Source of the DNA: Nocardia asiatica NBRC 100129
GTDB taxonomy: Bacteria; Actinomycetota; Actinomycetes; Mycobacteriales; Mycobacteriaceae
Length of the DNA: 64,000 nt
Assembly (NCBI RefSeq): GCF_000308415.1
Contig: NZ_BAFS01000250.1
Span: 1 to 64,000 of the forward strand
Direction: 5' to 3'
Numbering within the stretch: the first letter of the stretch is position 1; the number at the start of each line of letters is the position of its first letter. Below are positions 42,595-51,150 of this stretch, piece after piece. The position numbers and the translations under genes are program-made. The notes beneath the pieces are model-generated. The model saw only the letters and a program-made list of their open reading frames with translations, did no database searches and was not told the origin of the DNA.

Positions 42595-43965
42595 GTGGCT
42601 AAGGTAACTTTCAAGCACCGCGAGCCGATTGGCTCAAGTACATACCCAATGCCGGATGGGCCTGTTGACTCGACACGCTGCACGAAGGTCCTCTCGACAA
42701 GTGCAGTAGCCCCTCAGTCCACGGTCTACGTCCACATCCCGTTCTGCGATCAAATTTGCTCCTTCTGCGGGTTCAACAAGTTTGTGAGCGGTGAAGAAGT
42801 CAAGGACGCCTACGTGCACGCCCTCGTAAACGAGATCCGGCAGTATGCCCGCACCGCTTGGACGACTTCTTTGGACATCAAGGCGGTTTACCTCGGCGGC
42901 GGGACACCCAACAGCCTGAATGCCGAACAGCTTGCGCTCATTCTGGCTACCCTTCATGCGGAGCTTCCGTTGTCGGAAGATTGCGAAATTACGTGCGAAG
43001 GTACCCCGATGAACTTCACACCGGATCGAGTCGATGCACTTCGTCAGCACGGAGTCGAGCGGGTTAGTGCAGGCATCCAGACGTTCGACCGGAAGATACG
43101 TACTGAGCACTTGCATATGCGAGAAGGGAAGGACGAGTTGCTGGCCTACATAGAACAGATCGCATCCTCGTTCGGAAACTTCAATCTGGACCTTATCTTC
43201 AATCTCCCTAACCAATCTGACAGTATATGGGCGGACGATCTGTCCACAGCTCTTTCAACGCCCGCTACTCACTTGACAATCTATCCGCTCGTGCTTCTCG
43301 AAAATACGATCTTCTATACCGACTTCGTTAAGAGGGAAAAGTATCTGCCTCCCGAGGAGAAGCGCGAAATTTCTCTATTCGAATGGACTGAAACGCAGGT
43401 TGCAAGTACTCCATTCGGCATAGGCCGATATACTGTTCGGGACTGGGCTCACCCAGGTAAAGCGTGTCGCTATATTGATCTGAACGCGCGGTGCGGTCAC
43501 GTACTAGCGTTCGGCGCTGGAGCGCATGGATTTGTCGCGGGGTACACCTATCGCAACGTGAAGAATGTTGCAAAGTATGTGAGTCTGGCCGGGCAAGGAA
43601 CGCTGCCGCTCGATGCGCAGCGCTACTGCACGCGCGACGATCTGAGGCGTCGATTCATGGTGATGGGACTGAGGTTGCTCGACCTTGACCTCTGCACTTT
43701 CGACGAAAGATTCCAGGAAGGCTGGAGGAACGTGTTTGGGCGACGCATCGACGACCTGATTGAAAGCGGGTATATCACCGTCGAAGGATCCGTCGTTCGG
43801 TACACGGATGTAGGGCTGACTTGGGCTAACAATGTGCGATCTTATTTTGAGGATTCGGCGGGCCATGTGGTGGGCTACTCGGACACTCCGAGTATTGGTG
43901 AGACTGGAAAGGATCACTATAGTAAGATCTCGCGTGTCAAGGCAAGCGATGCCGAAACAGCCTGA
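42595..43965 (+). CDS. Radical SAM enzyme, HemN/HemW-like (class C type)
   Basis: A 456-residue oxygen-sensitive [4Fe-4S]/S-adenosylmethionine enzyme. The cluster motif C51-DQI-C55-SF-C58 sits in VYVHIPFCDQICSFC, followed by YLGGGTPNSLN (SAM-binding GGTP), ERVSAGIQTFDR and NLDLIFNLPNQ, all as in coproporphyrinogen-dehydrogenase-like proteins. In biosynthetic clusters this fold is often a class C methylase or cyclopropanase (NosN, YtkT types), which can act on indole-type substrates. The GTG at 42595 is chosen because AGGAG lies five bases before it; a TTG at 42547 would add 16 residues. A housekeeping haem role is unlikely in this context. Confidence 0.82.
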   Translation: MAKVTFKHREPIGSSTYPMPDGPVDSTRCTKVLSTSAVAPQSTVYVHIPFCDQICSFCGFNKFVSGEEVKDAYVHALVNEIRQYARTAWTTSLDIKAVYLGGGTPNSLNAEQLALILATLHAELPLSEDCEITCEGTPMNFTPDRVDALRQHGVERVSAGIQTFDRKIRTEHLHMREGKDELLAYIEQIASSFGNFNLDLIFNLPNQSDSIWADDLSTALSTPATHLTIYPLVLLENTIFYTDFVKREKYLPPEEKREISLFEWTETQVASTPFGIGRYTVRDWAHPGKACRYIDLNARCGHVLAFGAGAHGFVAGYTYRNVKNVAKYVSLAGQGTLPLDAQRYCTRDDLRRRFMVMGLRLLDLDLCTFDERFQEGWRNVFGRRIDDLIESGYITVEGSVVRYTDVGLTWANNVRSYFEDSAGHVVGYSDTPSIGETGKDHYSKISRVKASDAETA

Positions 43966-44023
43966 TTTGCTAGTAGTGAAGATTCGGCCCAGGGGCCCGC
44001 TCCACACATAGTCCGTATTTCCA

Positions 44024-44051
44024 TTGCGACATTAAAGAATTCTGTTAATAT
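44024..44051 (+). promoter_or_regulatory. Candidate promoter of the trpS-like gene
   Basis: TTGCGA (44024-44029) and TAATAT (44046-44051) are 16 bases apart in an AT-rich patch unusual for this genome. AAGGAG at 44073-44078 serves the ATG at 44089. So the TrpRS can be made separately from the upstream operon. Confidence 0.55.
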
Positions 44052-44088
44052 ATAAATACATGTCAACAACAGAAGGAGATGCCCGTCG

Positions 44089-45150
44089 ATGTCAGCTGAC
44101 TCGTATCAGACAGCGCTCAAGCGTAGCGCAGCGATTGAACAGGAAGTATTGGAATTTCCCGGTCGTTTTCGAGTGCTGACAGGTGATAGGCCGACGGGCA
44201 AGCTCCACATTGGGCACTACTTCGGCACTCTTCAAAATAGGGTCCGCCTACAGGATCTCGGCGTCGCACTCTTCGTGCTGATCGCTGATTATCAGGTTAT
44301 TACCGATCGAGATGTGAGCAATGACGTCTCGCGAAACGTCCCTGAGATCGTGCTGGATTACCTGGCAGCAGGTGTTGATCCGAATGTCTCGAGCATCTTC
44401 ACGCATAGCGCTATCCCTGAGCTCAATCAGCTCGTGCTTCCTTTTCTGAGCTTAGTCACGGTCGGTGAACTGGAACGAAACCCGACAGTTAAGGACGAGA
44501 TTCGACTGAGCAATCGGCCTGCAGTGAGCGGGATGATGTTTACTTACCCCGTCCATCAAGCCGCAGACATTCTTTTCATGCATGCCAATCTTGTCCCTGT
44601 CGGCAAGGATCAGCTGCCACATTTGGAAGTCGCCCGTACGGTTGCACGGCGGTTCAATGAGCGGTATTCGCCGGGCGACCCTTATTTTCCAATGCCCGAG
44701 GCTCTTTTGAGTAAGAGTCCCGGATTGCTGGGCACGGACGGGCGGAAGATGAGCAAGAGCCTGAATAACGCGATCTGCATTTCCTCGTCACCTGACGAGA
44801 CATCGGCGCTGATTCGCAAGACTGTGACAGACGCCGAGCGGGAGATAACCTATGATCCCTCGACGCGGCCAGCAGTTGCAAATCTGCTGACATTGGCTGG
44901 ACTGTGCCAAGATCGCACTCCCGACGACATAGCACGCGAGATCGGCAGCAAGGGCGCTGGCGAATTGAAGCGTGTTGCCACGGAGAGCGTCAATGAGTAC
45001 TTTGCACCTATCCGCGCTCGACGACGTGAACTCGAAAAAGATCCCGAAGCAGTGCGCAAGGCACTCCGGAATGGTAACGAAAAGGCTCGCGAGATAGCGG
45101 CAGCGACCTTGTCTCGTGTGCAAGATCTGATGGGGATGCGGTACTACTAA
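44089..45150 (+). CDS. trpS: Tryptophanyl-tRNA synthetase, probable resistance-type second copy
   Basis: A 353-residue class I synthetase that charges tRNA-Trp. The HIGH motif H40-I-G-H43 follows TGDRPTGKL, and K220-MSKS-224 is intact, so it should be active. DIL and VGKDQLPHLE motifs for ATP/Trp contact are present. Length is slightly above the usual bacterial ~330-340 because of an N-terminal extension of about 25 residues. A copy beside biosynthetic genes, within a mobile element and under its own promoter, is the pattern of self-resistance synthetases known for indolmycin-type TrpRS inhibitors. The housekeeping copy is presumably elsewhere on the chromosome. Confidence 0.9.
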   Translation: MSADSYQTALKRSAAIEQEVLEFPGRFRVLTGDRPTGKLHIGHYFGTLQNRVRLQDLGVALFVLIADYQVITDRDVSNDVSRNVPEIVLDYLAAGVDPNVSSIFTHSAIPELNQLVLPFLSLVTVGELERNPTVKDEIRLSNRPAVSGMMFTYPVHQAADILFMHANLVPVGKDQLPHLEVARTVARRFNERYSPGDPYFPMPEALLSKSPGLLGTDGRKMSKSLNNAICISSSPDETSALIRKTVTDAEREITYDPSTRPAVANLLTLAGLCQDRTPDDIAREIGSKGAGELKRVATESVNEYFAPIRARRRELEKDPEAVRKALRNGNEKAREIAAATLSRVQDLMGMRYY

Positions 45151-45210
45151 CCAGCAATATCAGGGTTCAACTTGTTCCCGGACCGAGGTCGGTAGGTGGA
45201 GCGGCGGCCA

Positions 45211-45960
45211 CTAGTTCATCATTGCTGTTGGTCCCGGTAGTAGGCTGAAGATCAGATTCTTGACTTGCTGACTATCCGACAGGTCAGGGATAACAATATC
45301 TGCTCCGGCAGCGCGGAGTTCATCGAGTGTGCTCGCGCCCGTCGCCACCCCAATTGCCATCGCGCCGGACTCCGTCGCTGCTTTGACGTCGTGAGGGGTA
45401 TCGCCAATCAGGACAGTATCGCCTGGTTCGAATGAAACACCGGATGCCCTCGCGCGACGTAGGGCGACGGAAACCAGATTTGCCCTATTCTCGTGATCAT
45501 CGCCGTATGCACCCACGTCAAGGTCGAGATGGCGATCCAGGCGGAACGCCTCAAGTTTAATTCTCGCGAGGCTGCGAACGTTTCCGGTCAGTACGCTTTG
45601 GTGGATGCGTGGGTCGGCCGCCAACAGTCGCAGTGTCGCCTCTGCCCCGGGCAGCGCTCGTCCAAGGGTCGCGAACTCGGCCTTCGCCAACTCAAACTCT
45701 CGCTCGAGCGCGGCTACGAGCCCCCTGATCGCTTCGCCGTGCGGCTCAATCCCGTTGATTCGCAGCATTTCCGCGGATATCGCGAATTCAGTTCGTCCCG
45801 CGATAATTGAATAGTTCTCAAGTTCGTTTCCAGTGGCTGCTCTGAATGCGCGGCGATAGATCGTACGACCGAAGCCCCGGGACTCGATCAGGGTGTGGTC
45901 AATATCCCACAGGACAAGCACTCGGGGAGACGTCTCAGTAGGCGGCAATGCGGCGCTCAT
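45211..45960 (-). CDS. HAD-superfamily phosphatase
   Basis: A 249-residue hydrolase. Motif I is LWDIDHTLIES (DxDxT, nucleophile and acid Asp), motif II is the Thr in SVLTGNVRSLARIKLEAF, with the Lys there as motif III, and motif IV is VLIGDTPHDVKAA. The cap is helical, as in phosphoglycolate/beta-phosphoglucomutase types. It likely removes a phosphate from a sugar-phosphate intermediate. The ATG at 45960 overlaps the PIG-L stop (ATGA). Last gene of the long minus-strand operon, convergent with trpS. Confidence 0.85.
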   Translation of the reverse strand: MSAALPPTETSPRVLVLWDIDHTLIESRGFGRTIYRRAFRAATGNELENYSIIAGRTEFAISAEMLRINGIEPHGEAIRGLVAALEREFELAKAEFATLGRALPGAEATLRLLAADPRIHQSVLTGNVRSLARIKLEAFRLDRHLDLDVGAYGDDHENRANLVSVALRRARASGVSFEPGDTVLIGDTPHDVKAATESGAMAIGVATGASTLDELRAAGADIVIPDLSDSQQVKNLIFSLLPGPTAMMN

Positions 45961-46709
45961 CGGCTTGGTTCTGTCCGCAATTTCATTGCCTCCCATATAC
46001 GCTCGGCGCGCAAGGCCATTGATATATTATCTTCATCGACCGCGAACCCGAGCATCTTGAGTTGAGATGAGTAGGACGCGACGGCGGTTCGCTTCAGTGC
46101 CCATAGATCATCCGGGAGCGTGACTTCTCTGACGGACAATCCGCTGGTCCCAACATCTCGCCATGCCCGGGCGCCTTGCTGGCTCTCATAGAGCGATTCC
46201 TCGTACCACAGTGTGGACGTGGGTTGAAGCTCATCGACTATTGCTTCGCCGATCAGACGTGCCAACCGGTGGTCGACGTGCCCGCCGACCGCGAGCGGCA
46301 GGACAATGCTCTCTACGTCCGGTACAGCTTCGAGGATCATGCCGACGGCCCGGTCGACTACGAAACCTTCACCGCGAGGTGCTCCGAATAGCGCGTCGCG
46401 GGTTGGATAGCGGTGAGCGGCGCCGTTCAGCCGGTAGATAGCGTCCGGTATGTCGAGCCACACTGGCATAGCCCCGAGTACCGACATAGCCCGGGCGTCT
46501 TCATGCCGGCGGCGCTCGACAGCGTCATCGCCCAGGCCACAATCCTGATGGAATTCCGTGGCTTGCGGACTCAGCGGCCCTAACGGGGCTCCGGCGAAAA
46601 TCGTCACAGTGACGACCGGCGACGTACCTGCTTGGCAGGATCGAGCAATCAGACCGCCAGCGCAGAGGACAGCGTCGTCAAGATGTGGCGAGAGGACAAG
46701 CGTAGTCAC
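45957..46709 (-). CDS. PIG-L/LmbE-family N-acetylsugar deacetylase
   Basis: A 250-residue zinc deacetylase. The metal/catalytic motif is SPHLDDAVL at residues 7-15 (family P-H-x-D-D), and the third metal ligand region GGHVDHRL lies near 143-150. The family removes acetyl groups from N-acetylglucosamine-type units in mycothiol (MshB, Mca), GPI anchors and several aminoglycoside-like antibiotics. It sits between the acyltransferase and phosphatase genes with 4-base overlaps on both sides. It probably exposes an amine for acylation by the neighbouring ligase/transferase pair. Confidence 0.9.
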   Translation of the reverse strand: MTTLVLSPHLDDAVLCAGGLIARSCQAGTSPVVTVTIFAGAPLGPLSPQATEFHQDCGLGDDAVERRRHEDARAMSVLGAMPVWLDIPDAIYRLNGAAHRYPTRDALFGAPRGEGFVVDRAVGMILEAVPDVESIVLPLAVGGHVDHRLARLIGEAIVDELQPTSTLWYEESLYESQQGARAWRDVGTSGLSVREVTLPDDLWALKRTAVASYSSQLKMLGFAVDEDNISMALRAERIWEAMKLRTEPSR

Positions 46710-47767
46710 GACAGCGACCGGCCAATCTGTCGGGCGAGCCGGTTTAGCAAGCGCAGAGGGCGATCGGGATGGGCGAAGCTCACGTCGGCGGTCGTTTCTG
46801 CGACAGCACCCAACGTGAACTTGTAGTCCTCATCACCGCGGCCGTACCCCACGGAGGAGACACCGCGAGACGCGGCGAGTTCGATGACGAACATATCCAG
46901 GCCCAGGCCCGGACTGACAGAGGTGCCGAGTCGGGTGTCCGTTGCCTTAAGCGCTACCAAAACGGTGTCGTTAGACCAGAACAGCACCGAAGAGGAGAGC
47001 AGGCGGTCGCCTGAGACCATTTCCACGACGGATACAAATGTGGTGGGCGCTAGGGCAGTGGCGAAGGTACCGAGCAACTGGCAATGCTGGTTGCCTCGCG
47101 CCGCCGGTGGCAATGTCTTGAACCCACTCCGCTGCCACCAGCTCTGCAACCGAAGGCTTTCGAAGCGGCGTATGGCAGCAGTGATATCCGCCGACGCACA
47201 CACCTCGCGGCATTCGGCGCCGTGCCGCATCTCGAGACGATCCAGGTTGCCTTGCAGCCGTCGTAACCGCTTGGGTGGAAGCGCCTTCCGCCAATCTTCG
47301 ATCGACGATATATCGATCCTCGGGCATACTTCGGTCGCCGTGATCTGTGCACAAAGCCGACGCTGCGCTGCGACATCGACAAGACCGCTAGCGAGGTCGA
47401 GAGGGAGTCCGATGAGCTCGACTTCGTCCCACTCCGCCGAATACTCCGCGAGCCAATCTAAAAGAGTGGGTACGACATTCGTGGAGCTGTCCACCAGCGG
47501 CGCACCGAAGTCGACCAACGGCATGCCGAGCGTTGCCCACACCCTCCCAGCCGCCGCGCGGGCCATCAGCGGTAGGACACCGATCAGACAGCCGCTTGGG
47601 TCGCGTTCGACCACGATCCGAAGCTCATCGTGATCGAACGCGTGCGCCCAGCTAAGGCACCATGCCGGGTGGTTAAACGGGTTCTGGCTCCGACATGCGG
47701 CGTGCAGGTCGCTCCACTCCTCCGCCAGGGCTCGCAGTGCCACAGGAGTTCGTGCGATCGTCAGCAT
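46706..47767 (-). CDS. BioF2/FemAB-like GNAT-fold acyltransferase
   Basis: A 353-residue protein of the Acetyltransf_6 (PF13480) group. Seen: N-terminal NPFNHPAWCLSWAHAF, the central KRLRRLQGNLDRLE with preceding ALPPK, and the C-terminal GYGRGDEDYKFTLGA, a hallmark of these double-GNAT proteins (CelD/BcsL, FemAB relatives). FemAB relatives transfer amino acids from charged tRNA to amines; others transfer acyl groups. Placed between the deacetylase and the truncated synthetase, it is a good candidate to attach an activated amino acid to the freed sugar amine. It overlaps the deacetylase gene by four bases. Confidence 0.82.
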   Translation of the reverse strand: MLTIARTPVALRALAEEWSDLHAACRSQNPFNHPAWCLSWAHAFDHDELRIVVERDPSGCLIGVLPLMARAAAGRVWATLGMPLVDFGAPLVDSSTNVVPTLLDWLAEYSAEWDEVELIGLPLDLASGLVDVAAQRRLCAQITATEVCPRIDISSIEDWRKALPPKRLRRLQGNLDRLEMRHGAECREVCASADITAAIRRFESLRLQSWWQRSGFKTLPPAARGNQHCQLLGTFATALAPTTFVSVVEMVSGDRLLSSSVLFWSNDTVLVALKATDTRLGTSVSPGLGLDMFVIELAASRGVSSVGYGRGDEDYKFTLGAVAETTADVSFAHPDRPLRLLNRLARQIGRSLS

Positions 47768-47800
47768 GGCGAGCTTCCACGCATCAGTTCATCCTCATTG

Positions 47801-48736
47801 CTACACGCGCGAAAAACCGGTGGACGCAGTCGTCTCGATAGGCCACTTCGTCCTGTCGAAGCCATGTTGGTAGAGGAAGCCGACTGCCAATCGGTTCAGG
47901 CCCACGCCGCAGCAGCCGCTTGCCAGGTCCGGAACGTCGCTGCTGATGGCGAACCCTTCTAGGTGGTGAAAGCCTTCAACGGTACAGCCCGAGATCTCCT
48001 CAAAGTCGCCCGGATGGGGAACGTCCGGCGATTGGCCGTCCTCCCGCACTGGCGTGCGCAGCGGGATTTCGATGTCGATGACCGGCACTTCGTCGATGGA
48101 GGTCGCTTGTTCCAGCGCGTCACGAACGACGGGGATGTCCATGCAGCCTTCGCCAGCGACGAGCTGGACCGACAGGCCGAGCTCGCGCAGAAATGCCACC
48201 ACCGAGTCGAGAACTTCGCGCCGGAATTTGAAGGCTTGGTCCAGCGGTGCCATCCACACGTGTTCGACGCGCAGGAACTCGCGCGACCGGATTGGCCCGT
48301 CGAGCTTTTCCAGCTCTTCATTGCGCCAGGTCCAACCGCCCATCGTTTCGGTGATCTTCAGCGGCAGGAGGGACGGATCAACTCGGGTGCCAGACAGCAA
48401 GTGGTACAGCGGCAGGCACTGCACGGGATCCAGAATTTCCTGCCCATCCTCCACGGTAACGAGAAGCTCCGGTGCGAACTGCGTGAGCTGGAAGTTGTCG
48501 ACGGCCTTCTTCGGAATCAGCCGCGGGAACAACCACTCCTCGAAGCCCAGCCGCGCAGCTCGTTCCAACAATGATCGCTGGAAGAAGCGGATCAGGCTGG
48601 CCCACTCTGGGCCGTACACATACTGGCCCGGAGCGAAGGAGCGAATCCACTGCCGGTCGATCGCCTCCTGTACTACGTCGCCGCCGACTGGCTTCTCCTC
48701 GGCCATGATCCGATCGAGGATGGTGAACAGTTCCAT
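47801..48736 (-). CDS. Class II aminoacyl-tRNA-synthetase-like ligase (amino acid:carrier-protein ligase type)
   Basis: A 311-residue, SerRS-like catalytic core without a tRNA-binding arm. Motif 2 is F154-L-R156-V-E158 (REFLRVEHVW); motif 3 is GCCGVGLNR ending at Arg282. C107 (DPVQC), E153/E158 and C275/C276 lie where the zinc ligands of SerRS-like amino acid:[carrier protein] ligases are expected. Such enzymes adenylate a small amino acid and load a phosphopantetheine arm or, in relatives, another acceptor. No carrier-protein gene is seen nearby, so the acceptor may be a carrier elsewhere or a small molecule. The start ATG at 48736 has GGAGGTGC upstream. Confidence 0.8.
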   Translation of the reverse strand: MELFTILDRIMAEEKPVGGDVVQEAIDRQWIRSFAPGQYVYGPEWASLIRFFQRSLLERAARLGFEEWLFPRLIPKKAVDNFQLTQFAPELLVTVEDGQEILDPVQCLPLYHLLSGTRVDPSLLPLKITETMGGWTWRNEELEKLDGPIRSREFLRVEHVWMAPLDQAFKFRREVLDSVVAFLRELGLSVQLVAGEGCMDIPVVRDALEQATSIDEVPVIDIEIPLRTPVREDGQSPDVPHPGDFEEISGCTVEGFHHLEGFAISSDVPDLASGCCGVGLNRLAVGFLYQHGFDRTKWPIETTASTGFSRV

Positions 48737-48763
48737 ACCCGCACCTCCGTTGCAGTTCGCTTA

Positions 48764-49930
48764 CTACTTGCTTTTCCGCACCCAGGTCTGATGCCTCACC
48801 GATCCGCGACCGACCACTGCGCTGTATACGTCATCAACTGCAGCCGCCATGTGGTCCGCATCGAATTGGTCGATCACGGTCTCGCGGGCCAACTTGCCGA
48901 TTGCACGCCCACGATCAGGATTGTCGAGGAGCTGAAGTACTTCCGCGGCGATCGGATCGGGTGCTCCCGCCGGCACCAACACCCCAGTCTCGTTATGCCG
49001 GATGAGCAGATCCATGCCGCCGACCCTGGTCGCCACGACCGGCCGGGCTTGCGCCATTGCTTCGAGCACCACGCGGCTCGTGGTCTCAACGTCGGATGGC
49101 TGAACTACCACGTCGCAGGCGCGTAGTAGCGTTTCCGGCTGTTCGACGACGCCGACCATATGCAGCTGGTCGGATAGCCCGAGCGCGGTAGCCTGCCGCT
49201 GAAGGGGTTCCCGCAAGGGGCCGCCGCCCGCCAGGACGAACTGCACGTCCGGGCGTTGGCGGGCGATCAGTGCACAGGCATCAAGGAATCGGTCGTGGCG
49301 CTTCTCGGTCGACAGCCGCCCCATTGCGCCGACCAGCGGCACCGCAGCCGGTATGCCGAGCCGTTCGCGCATGCCGGTGCCGTCCTGCAAGGGCAGGATC
49401 GGCACGCCGTTCGGAATCATCGCGAATGTTCTTGCGCGCGAGGCAAATTCGAGCGCAGCCGGGATCAGCTCCTCGCTGACGACGATAACCCCGGCTGCCA
49501 ATCGGTTTGCGGCCCGATCGGCGGCGCTCATGAGTCGCAGCTTGGTAGTTGTCTCGATCCACCCATGGCAGGTCACAACGAGGGGAGGCCGCCGACGAAT
49601 CGACGCCAGTGCGGCGACTGTCCACCAGGTGGCGTCATAGCCGTGCGCGTGGACAATGTCGATGCGTCGATCAACAATGACCTGGCGCAGCCCACCAAGC
49701 AAAGCCCGCTTGCCTTGGCCAGCCACCGAGACGCATTCCACTCCGGCGGCGCGGACCCGAGCGGCGAACGGTGGTGACAATGTCTCGAACACGATTGGCT
49801 TCGTGTGGCCGCGCCGTTGCTGGGCAGCAGCAAGATCCCGCACGTGCATATCGGCGCCTCCGACCGATCCCGGGGGTTCGGGCACTATGACATGCAGGCT
49901 ATTGAGCGGTTCGCCGGTGCCCACTGTCAT
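48764..49930 (-). CDS. Glycosyltransferase family 4
   Basis: A 388-residue GT-B fold retaining glycosyltransferase. The N-terminal domain has HVIVPEPPGSVGGADMHVRDLA (glycine loop) and the C-terminal nucleotide-sugar site has the EX7E motif E-TTSRVVL-E in a VETTSRVVLEAMAQARPVVAT context, with a preceding LVGAMGRLSTEKRHD. It resembles MshA-type and antibiotic glycosyltransferases. The ATG at 49930 shares one base with the aminotransferase stop (TGATG), indicating coupled translation. Confidence 0.9.
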   Translation of the reverse strand: MTVGTGEPLNSLHVIVPEPPGSVGGADMHVRDLAAAQQRRGHTKPIVFETLSPPFAARVRAAGVECVSVAGQGKRALLGGLRQVIVDRRIDIVHAHGYDATWWTVAALASIRRRPPLVVTCHGWIETTTKLRLMSAADRAANRLAAGVIVVSEELIPAALEFASRARTFAMIPNGVPILPLQDGTGMRERLGIPAAVPLVGAMGRLSTEKRHDRFLDACALIARQRPDVQFVLAGGGPLREPLQRQATALGLSDQLHMVGVVEQPETLLRACDVVVQPSDVETTSRVVLEAMAQARPVVATRVGGMDLLIRHNETGVLVPAGAPDPIAAEVLQLLDNPDRGRAIGKLARETVIDQFDADHMAAAVDDVYSAVVGRGSVRHQTWVRKSK

Positions 49931-51150
49931 CACCCCAGCAGGTCTCGCAGCACCTTGACCATGTAGTCAAGCTGATGCTGTGTCATTTGGGGATAGATCG
50001 GCAAGTTGACCATTCGGTGGAACCACGTCTCTTCGGTGACTGGGCACTGGCCAAGTTCGCCGCCGCGATACCGCCACTCGCTCAACAGGTGCAGCGGAAA
50101 GTACCGTTGCTGAACCTCGATACCGTGGCGCAGCAACAGCCCGAGCAGCTCCGGCTGCGCTACTCGTGCCTCATCGTTCACGAAGAACGTGTAGAGGTGG
50201 CGCGCGGAGATGGTGTTGTCCGGCAACCGCTGGACGCGCACACCGGGCAGGTCAGCGAGCGCTGCGTCGAGCGTATCGGCCACGTGCTTCCTTGCGGCGA
50301 CTAGTTCTCCGAGGCGACGCAGCTGCACCCGACCAACAGCCGCGGCAGGCTCAGCCAGGGTCGAGTTTGTGCCAGGATGGCGGATGTCGACGCAATCGGC
50401 GACGAAGGCTTCCTTCTCGTGCCGGAAGACGCCATCGGCCGGCGCCTGATAGGGCCCAAGGTGATCTGTTGATCTGGGAGCGTAAGTGGCATCGGGCTCG
50501 ATCGACCGAAGGCGCCGGAGCCGCTCGGCCCACTGGTCATCATCGGTGGTGATCATTCCACCTTCGCCAAGGGTCGAGATGTTCTTGTATGACTGGAAGC
50601 TGAAGCAGCCAAGGCTGCCGCCGGTGCCGGGCCTGATGCCGTCACGCTCGGCACCGATGGCATGAGCGGAGTCCTCCACGATGACGATGCCCCGGTCCCG
50701 CGCCAATTCCCGTATCGCACGCATGTCCGCCATGGTGCCGCCATAGTGAACCAGGTAGATCGCCTTCGTTCGCTTGGTCAGAAGCTTCTCGATCGCGGCT
50801 GGGGCGATGTTGAGCGTGACCGGGTCGATGTCGCAGAACCTCACCGTGGCCGGACTCATAAGGAGCGGCGTCACTGTCGCTTGGTAGGACTGCGCCGTCG
50901 CGATGACTTCGTCGCCCGCCTTCAGATCGCATAAGTAGGTCGCAAGCTCCAGGGCCACGGTGCAATTTGCGAGGCTGATGGCGTGCTTGACGCCCAGGTA
51001 GGCGGCAAATTCTTGCTCGAAAGCCGCCCGCTGCTTGCCGCAGGACAAGCTTTCGCCGGATGTCACACACTCGGTTAGGACGGCCAGCTCCTCTGGCCCA
51101 TAGGTTGTGCCGACCGGGAGATAGGGGACGACAAACTCATGCTCGGGCAT
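49930..51150 (-). CDS. DegT/DnrJ/EryC1/StrS aminotransferase
   Basis: A 406-residue PLP-dependent sugar aminotransferase. The PLP-binding lysine is in FQSYKNISTLGEGGM (about residue 196), the aspartate contacting the pyridine is in IVIVEDSAHAIGAE, and the C-terminal HLYTFFV segment is typical. These enzymes convert a keto-sugar or ketocyclitol to its amine with Glu or Gln as donor. It would supply an amino group to a sugar in this pathway. It overlaps the next glycosyltransferase gene by 14 bases at its start. Confidence 0.92.
   Translation of the reverse strand: MPEHEFVVPYLPVGTTYGPEELAVLTECVTSGESLSCGKQRAAFEQEFAAYLGVKHAISLANCTVALELATYLCDLKAGDEVIATAQSYQATVTPLLMSPATVRFCDIDPVTLNIAPAAIEKLLTKRTKAIYLVHYGGTMADMRAIRELARDRGIVIVEDSAHAIGAERDGIRPGTGGSLGCFSFQSYKNISTLGEGGMITTDDDQWAERLRRLRSIEPDATYAPRSTDHLGPYQAPADGVFRHEKEAFVADCVDIRHPGTNSTLAEPAAAVGRVQLRRLGELVAARKHVADTLDAALADLPGVRVQRLPDNTISARHLYTFFVNDEARVAQPELLGLLLRHGIEVQQRYFPLHLLSEWRYRGGELGQCPVTEETWFHRMVNLPIYPQMTQHQLDYMVKVLRDLLG

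Noticed and set aside
43966..44088. A T-box or tryptophan leader peptide before trpS
   Set aside because: No T-box core and no Trp-codon-rich small frame are visible; a simple promoter explains the region.
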